NCBI GenBank assembly: GCA_964495595.1
Contig: CAZBWH010000070.1
Span: 1 to 16,876 of the forward strand
Length of the DNA stretch: 16,876 nucleotides
From: CALMFQ01 sp964495595
Lineage (GTDB): Bacteria; Pseudomonadota; Gammaproteobacteria; Burkholderiales; SCOH01
Direction of reading: 5' to 3'
The stretch's first letter is position 1; each line of letters starts with the position of its first letter. Positions 13,851 through 16,876 of the stretch are shown one piece after another. The position numbers and the translations under genes are program-made. Under the pieces are notes generated by a model. The model ran no database searches and was not told the origin of the DNA. It saw nothing but the letters and a program-made list of their open reading frames with translations.

Positions 13851-15551
13851 ATGTCTACTACTGCTGCTTCCTCTATGGAAAGTTTTGCCTCTCTGTTCGA
13901 AGAGAGTCTCAAGCGCCAGGAAATGCGCTCCGGCGAAGTCATTACCGCAGAAGTGATCAGTGTTGATCCAAACTTCGTGCTGGTGAACGCCGGCCTCAAA
14001 TCGGAAAGCCTGATTCCGGTTGACGAGTTCCGCAACGACGCGGGCGAAATCGAAGTCAAGCCGGGCGATTTCATCACCGTAGCCATCGACTCGCTCGAAA
14101 ATGGCTATGGCGAAACCAAGCTGTCACGCGATAAGGCCAAACGTCTGGCCGCGTGGATTGAGCTGGAAGACGCGCTGGAAAAAGGGGTCATCATGTCCGG
14201 CGTGATCAACGGCAAGGTCAAGGGTGGTCTGACCGTCATGGTCAACGGCATCCGCGCTTTCCTGCCGGGCTCTCTGGTCGATGTGCGTCCGGTGAAGGAC
14301 ACCAGTCCGTACGAAGGCAAGCAGATCGAATTCAAGGTTATCAAGCTGGATCGCAAGCGCAATAACGTGGTTGTTTCGCGCCGTGCCGTTCTGGAAGCTA
14401 CGCTGGGCGAAGAGCGCAAAGCACTGCTGGAGCAGTTGCAAGAAGGCGCAGTAGTCAAAGGTGTGGTCAAGAACATCACCGACTACGGTGCATTCGTTGA
14501 TCTGGGTGGTATCGATGGCTTGCTGCACATCACTGACTTGGCATGGCGCCGTGTCAAGCATCCGTCGGAAGTGCTGTCGGTGGGTGATGAAGTTGAAGCC
14601 AAGATCCTCAAGTTCGATCAGGAGAAAAACCGCGTATCACTGGGCCTGAAGCAGCTGGGCGACGACCCGTGGATCGGCCTGAGCCGTCGTTACCCACAAG
14701 GCACTCGCCTTTTCGGCAAGGTGACCAACCTGACCGACTACGGTTCATTTGTTGAAATTGAACAGGGTATCGAGGGTCTGGTGCACGTTTCGGAAATGGA
14801 CTGGACCAACAAGAATGTCCATCCGTCCAAGGTCGTTGCGCTGGGTGATGAAGTTGAAGTGATGATCCTTGAGATCGATGAAGACCGTCGCCGTATCAGC
14901 CTGGGCATGAAACAATGCTTGGCCAATCCTTGGGAAGAGTTCTCGCAGAACTACAAGAAGGGCGACAAGATCAAGGGCGCAATCAAATCGATTACCGATT
15001 TTGGCATCTTTATCGGCTTGCCGGGCGGAATCGATGGCTTGGTACATCTGTCCGACTTGTCGTGGAGCGTTTCAGGCGAAGAAGCCATCCGCAACTTCAA
15101 GAAGGGTGATGAAGTCGATGCCATGGTGTTGTCCATCGATGTAGAGAAAGAACGCATCTCGATGGGCGTCAAGCAGCTCGAAGGCGATCCGTTCAACAAT
15201 TTCGTTGCAACCCATGACAAGAATAGCGTCGTCAAGGGTACGGTCAAATCGATCGATGCCAAGGGTGCGGTGATTGCGCTGGATTCCGAAGTCGAAGGCT
15301 ATTTGCGTGCAACTGAAGTCTCGCGTGACCGTGTTGAAGACATCCGTTCCGTACTGAAGGAAGGTGATGGAGTCGAAGCCATGATCATCAATGTCGACCG
15401 CAAGAATCGTTCGATCAACCTGTCGATCAAGGCAAAAGATATGGCTGAAGAAAATGAAGCCATGAGCCGGGTACAGTCGGAAAGTGCCGGCAATGCCGGG
15501 ACCACCAGTTTGGGTGCTCTGCTGAAAGCCAAGCTGGACAACAAGAACTGA
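13851..15551 (+). CDS. rpsA: 30S ribosomal protein S1
   Basis: S1 binds mRNA on the small ribosomal subunit and helps start translation on structured or weakly signalled mRNAs. From the ATG at 13851 it has 566 residues (E. coli 557). Six S1 repeats are visible at roughly 28-95, 112-180, 199-270, 283-356, 371-445 and 457-530. Repeats three to five have the clearest motif (NITDYGAFVDLGGIDGLLHI and its variants LTDYGSFVEI and ITDFGIFIGL). The reading frame stays open upstream to 13788, but that stretch is the hairpin leader. An ATG at 13875 (MESFASLFEESL) is the alternative start and matches the usual S1 N-terminus. E. coli S1 represses its own translation; the structured leader here suggests a similar arrangement. 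ihfB follows after 14 bases. Confidence 0.96.
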   Translation: MSTTAASSMESFASLFEESLKRQEMRSGEVITAEVISVDPNFVLVNAGLKSESLIPVDEFRNDAGEIEVKPGDFITVAIDSLENGYGETKLSRDKAKRLAAWIELEDALEKGVIMSGVINGKVKGGLTVMVNGIRAFLPGSLVDVRPVKDTSPYEGKQIEFKVIKLDRKRNNVVVSRRAVLEATLGEERKALLEQLQEGAVVKGVVKNITDYGAFVDLGGIDGLLHITDLAWRRVKHPSEVLSVGDEVEAKILKFDQEKNRVSLGLKQLGDDPWIGLSRRYPQGTRLFGKVTNLTDYGSFVEIEQGIEGLVHVSEMDWTNKNVHPSKVVALGDEVEVMILEIDEDRRRISLGMKQCLANPWEEFSQNYKKGDKIKGAIKSITDFGIFIGLPGGIDGLVHLSDLSWSVSGEEAIRNFKKGDEVDAMVLSIDVEKERISMGVKQLEGDPFNNFVATHDKNSVVKGTVKSIDAKGAVIALDSEVEGYLRATEVSRDRVEDIRSVLKEGDGVEAMIINVDRKNRSINLSIKAKDMAEENEAMSRVQSESAGNAGTTSLGALLKAKLDNKN

Positions 15552-15565
15552 TGGTCTGAGGCACT

Positions 15566-15850
15566 ATGACCAAATCGGAATTGATTGCGAAGTTGGCCAA
15601 TCGCTACCCGCAGTTGGTGGTTAAGGATGCAGAACTTGCTGTCAAGGCGATTCTGGATGCCATGGCACAGGGATTGGCAACTGGTCAGCGTATCGAGATT
15701 CGTGGTTTCGGTAGTTTTGATCTGAACTATCGTCCACCGCGGGTGGGCCGCAATCCAAAATCCGGTGACAAAGTGCAGGTTCCAGAAAAATATGTTCCTC
15801 ACTTTAAAGCCGGTAAGGAACTGCGTGAACGCGTCGATGGCGCCGAGTAG
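15566..15850 (+). CDS. ihfB: Integration host factor subunit beta
   Basis: IHF-beta pairs with IHF-alpha to bind and sharply bend DNA in nucleoid organisation, transcription and recombination. The product is 94 residues, the standard length. The N-terminal helices (MTKSELIAKLANRYPQL) are followed by the beta-arm with RIEIRGFGSFDLNYRPPRVG and RNPKSGDKV, including the intercalating proline of the arm, and then the C-terminal helix (FKAGKELRERV). A TGAGG ribosome binding site lies four bases before the ATG. It follows rpsA closely and ends at a strong terminator, so rpsA-ihfB is probably one transcript. The partner subunit gene is not in the window. Confidence 0.96.
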   Translation: MTKSELIAKLANRYPQLVVKDAELAVKAILDAMAQGLATGQRIEIRGFGSFDLNYRPPRVGRNPKSGDKVQVPEKYVPHFKAGKELRERVDGAE

Positions 15851-15879
15851 TTAGAAGCGCGTTAAATATCGAACTTGGA

Positions 15880-15909
15880 AGCGGCATGCTTGAGCATGCC
15901 GCTTTTTTT
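15880..15909 (+). terminator. Strong intrinsic terminator after ihfB
   Basis: AGCGGCATGCT (15880-15890) and AGCATGCCGCT (15893-15903) form a perfect eleven-base inverted repeat; with the innermost pair open this is a ten-pair stem with a four-base loop. A run of seven T (15903-15909) follows. This closes the rpsA-ihfB transcript. Confidence 0.9.
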
Positions 15910-15937
15910 GTATTCGGTCGGTTGTCTGCGGTAAAAT
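15908..15937 (+). promoter_or_regulatory. Candidate promoter for lapA-lapB
   Basis: A -10 box TAAAAT (15932-15937) matches five of six positions. A poor -35 TTGTAT (15908-15913) lies 18 bases upstream, overlapping the end of the terminator T-run. Transcription would start near 15944, about 25 bases before lapA. Confidence 0.4.
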
Positions 15938-15968
15938 CGCCACTCCAATCATCGATTGAACGTTACCA

Positions 15969-16268
15969 ATGCCAATGCTGAGATATTTGTTCTGGCTTTG
16001 TCAGTTCCTGCTCTGCTTCCTGCTGTTGGGTTTTACACTCAAAAACAGCACACCGGTAGCCGTTCATTTCTTTCTGGGGTATCAGTGGCAGGCACCTTTG
16101 GTGCTGGTGTTGCTTGTCTTTCTGTTTATTGGCGTAGCTCTGGGGATTCTTGCTTGCCTGACTTATATCCTGTCTCTCAGGCGTGAAATAACCTTCCTCA
16201 AGGCCGATGGCCGTTCAGGCGTTGCCGGTGGAATCGACGTGGTCGACCACGCGGATGTGGTTGCCTAG
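15969..16268 (+). CDS. lapA: LapA domain-containing inner-membrane protein
   Basis: LapA (DUF1049, YciS in E. coli) works with LapB in the inner membrane to adjust lipopolysaccharide synthesis through turnover of LpxC. The product is 99 residues. It has two hydrophobic segments, about residues 4-24 (LFWLCQFLLCFLLLGF) and 41-66 (APLVLVLLVFLFIGVALGIL), joined by a short periplasmic loop with the family pattern NSTPVAVHFFLGYQWQ. A basic cytoplasmic tail follows. The start at 15969 is the first ATG after the ihfB terminator; the ribosome binding site is weak. lapB follows after 118 bases, a wider gap than usual. Confidence 0.88.
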   Translation: MPMLRYLFWLCQFLLCFLLLGFTLKNSTPVAVHFFLGYQWQAPLVLVLLVFLFIGVALGILACLTYILSLRREITFLKADGRSGVAGGIDVVDHADVVA

Positions 16269-16386
16269 GTTCTTTGATACTTGTTTCGCCGTGGTGCAGG
16301 CAGGTTGATGTGTCAGCCACTCCTGTACGCGACACTGATGTAATGGATTGCTTTCGTCGTTTCAGTCGATCTCGGAGAAAAATCAG

Positions 16387-16876
16387 GTGGAATTTGAGTT
16401 CTGGTGGTTGCTTGTTCCACCCTTGTTTTTTGCGCTGGGCTGGCTCGCTGCACGGATTGACATTAAACAGTTGCTGAATGAGTCCCGGCGCTTGCCGACC
16501 GCTTATTACAAAGGAGTCAATTACCTGCTGAATTCTCAGGAGGAACTTGCTATCAACGCATTTGTTGAAATCATCAAGACCAATCCTGATTCTGTAGAGC
16601 TGAATTTTGCGCTGGGCAATCTGTTTCGCCGTAAGGGCGAGCTCGATCGGGCGATCTTGATTCATCAAAAGTTATTGCAGCGGAATGACCTGACGGCAGA
16701 AGACCGATTGCTGTCCCAATATGAACTAGCGCTTGATTACTTGAAATCCGGGCTGCTTGATCGGGCTGAGGAATCACTGAAATCCTTACAGAATACGCGA
16801 ATGGCGCGTGTGGCATCTGGCCATTTGCTGGACATTTACCAGCAGGAAAAACAGTGGGAAAAAGCCATTAAATCTT
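16387..16876 (+). CDS. lapB: Lipopolysaccharide assembly protein LapB (partial, 3' end cut)
   Basis: LapB (YciM) is a membrane-anchored tetratricopeptide-repeat protein that recruits FtsH to LpxC to limit LPS synthesis. The open frame from the GTG at 16387 runs off the right edge after 163 codons of an expected 390 or so. It shows an N-terminal membrane anchor (about residues 4-22, WWLLVPPLFFALGWLAAR). It then shows YYKGVNYLLN, the TPR-like LNFALGNLFRRKGELDRAI with LIHQKLLQR, and YLKSGLLDRAEESLK, all matching the order in E. coli LapB. GGAG (16374-16377) nine bases before the GTG supports this start. The C-terminal rubredoxin-type metal domain is outside the window. Confidence 0.92.
   Translation, partial: MEFEFWWLLVPPLFFALGWLAARIDIKQLLNESRRLPTAYYKGVNYLLNSQEELAINAFVEIIKTNPDSVELNFALGNLFRRKGELDRAILIHQKLLQRNDLTAEDRLLSQYELALDYLKSGLLDRAEESLKSLQNTRMARVASGHLLDIYQQEKQWEKAIKS

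Noticed and set aside
14105..14561. Minus-strand open frames of 124 and 145 codons inside rpsA
   Set aside because: They are antisense to the S1 repeats and have no recognisable domain.
16305..16344. Promoter between lapA and lapB (TTGATG and TGTAAT)
   Set aside because: The hexamers are 28 bases apart, far too wide for a sigma-70 promoter.
1..16876. CRISPR arrays, insertion sequences, prophage genes or integration sites
   Set aside because: No regularly spaced direct repeats, transposase, integrase or terminal inverted repeats were found; base composition and gene content are uniform and core-like.

Overview
The window looks like ordinary chromosomal DNA of a betaproteobacterium, possibly of the order Neisseriales. 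I infer this from the cmk-rpsA-ihfB-lapA-lapB block, the style of the T2SS genes and a base composition that stays near mid-50s % G+C throughout. The genus cannot be fixed from sequence reading alone. Nearly all DNA is coding, no gap exceeds 300 bases, and I saw no insertion sequence, phage gene, integrase or CRISPR array.

Layout: (1) 1-55, the 5' part of a tRNA-Val(UAC) gene on the minus strand, cut by the window edge, with a good promoter. (2) 277-4673, gspC-gspD-gspE on the plus strand, encoding the inner-membrane coupling protein, outer-membrane secretin and cytoplasmic ATPase of a type II secretion system. The genes for the pseudopilus and the rest of the inner-membrane platform are absent. 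(3) 4793-5713, a YihG/PlsC-type membrane acyltransferase with its own candidate promoter and two palindromes. (4) 5750-10551, a minus-strand operon prkA-yeaH-spoVR (E. coli yeaG, yeaH, ycgB), the widely conserved stress/stationary-phase trio. The middle gene, yeaH, is split by a frameshift between the two halves of its metal-binding VWA site. (5) 10760-12710, minus strand: aroA followed by a TetR-family regulator. (6) 12789-15850, plus strand: a small Cdd1-type helix-hairpin-helix protein overlapping cmk, then rpsA and ihfB, closed by a strong terminator. (7) 15969 to the end: lapA and a partial lapB, the controllers of LPS synthesis.

Functionally this is mostly core housekeeping (aromatic amino acids, CMP kinase, ribosomal protein S1, IHF-beta, LPS regulation) together with an envelope/secretion segment and a stress-kinase module. 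I do not see a clearly new system. The points most worth checking are the yeaH frameshift, the run of three hairpins with T-tracts between cmk and rpsA, the paired palindromes before the acyltransferase gene, and the small Cdd1-like gene overlapping cmk.
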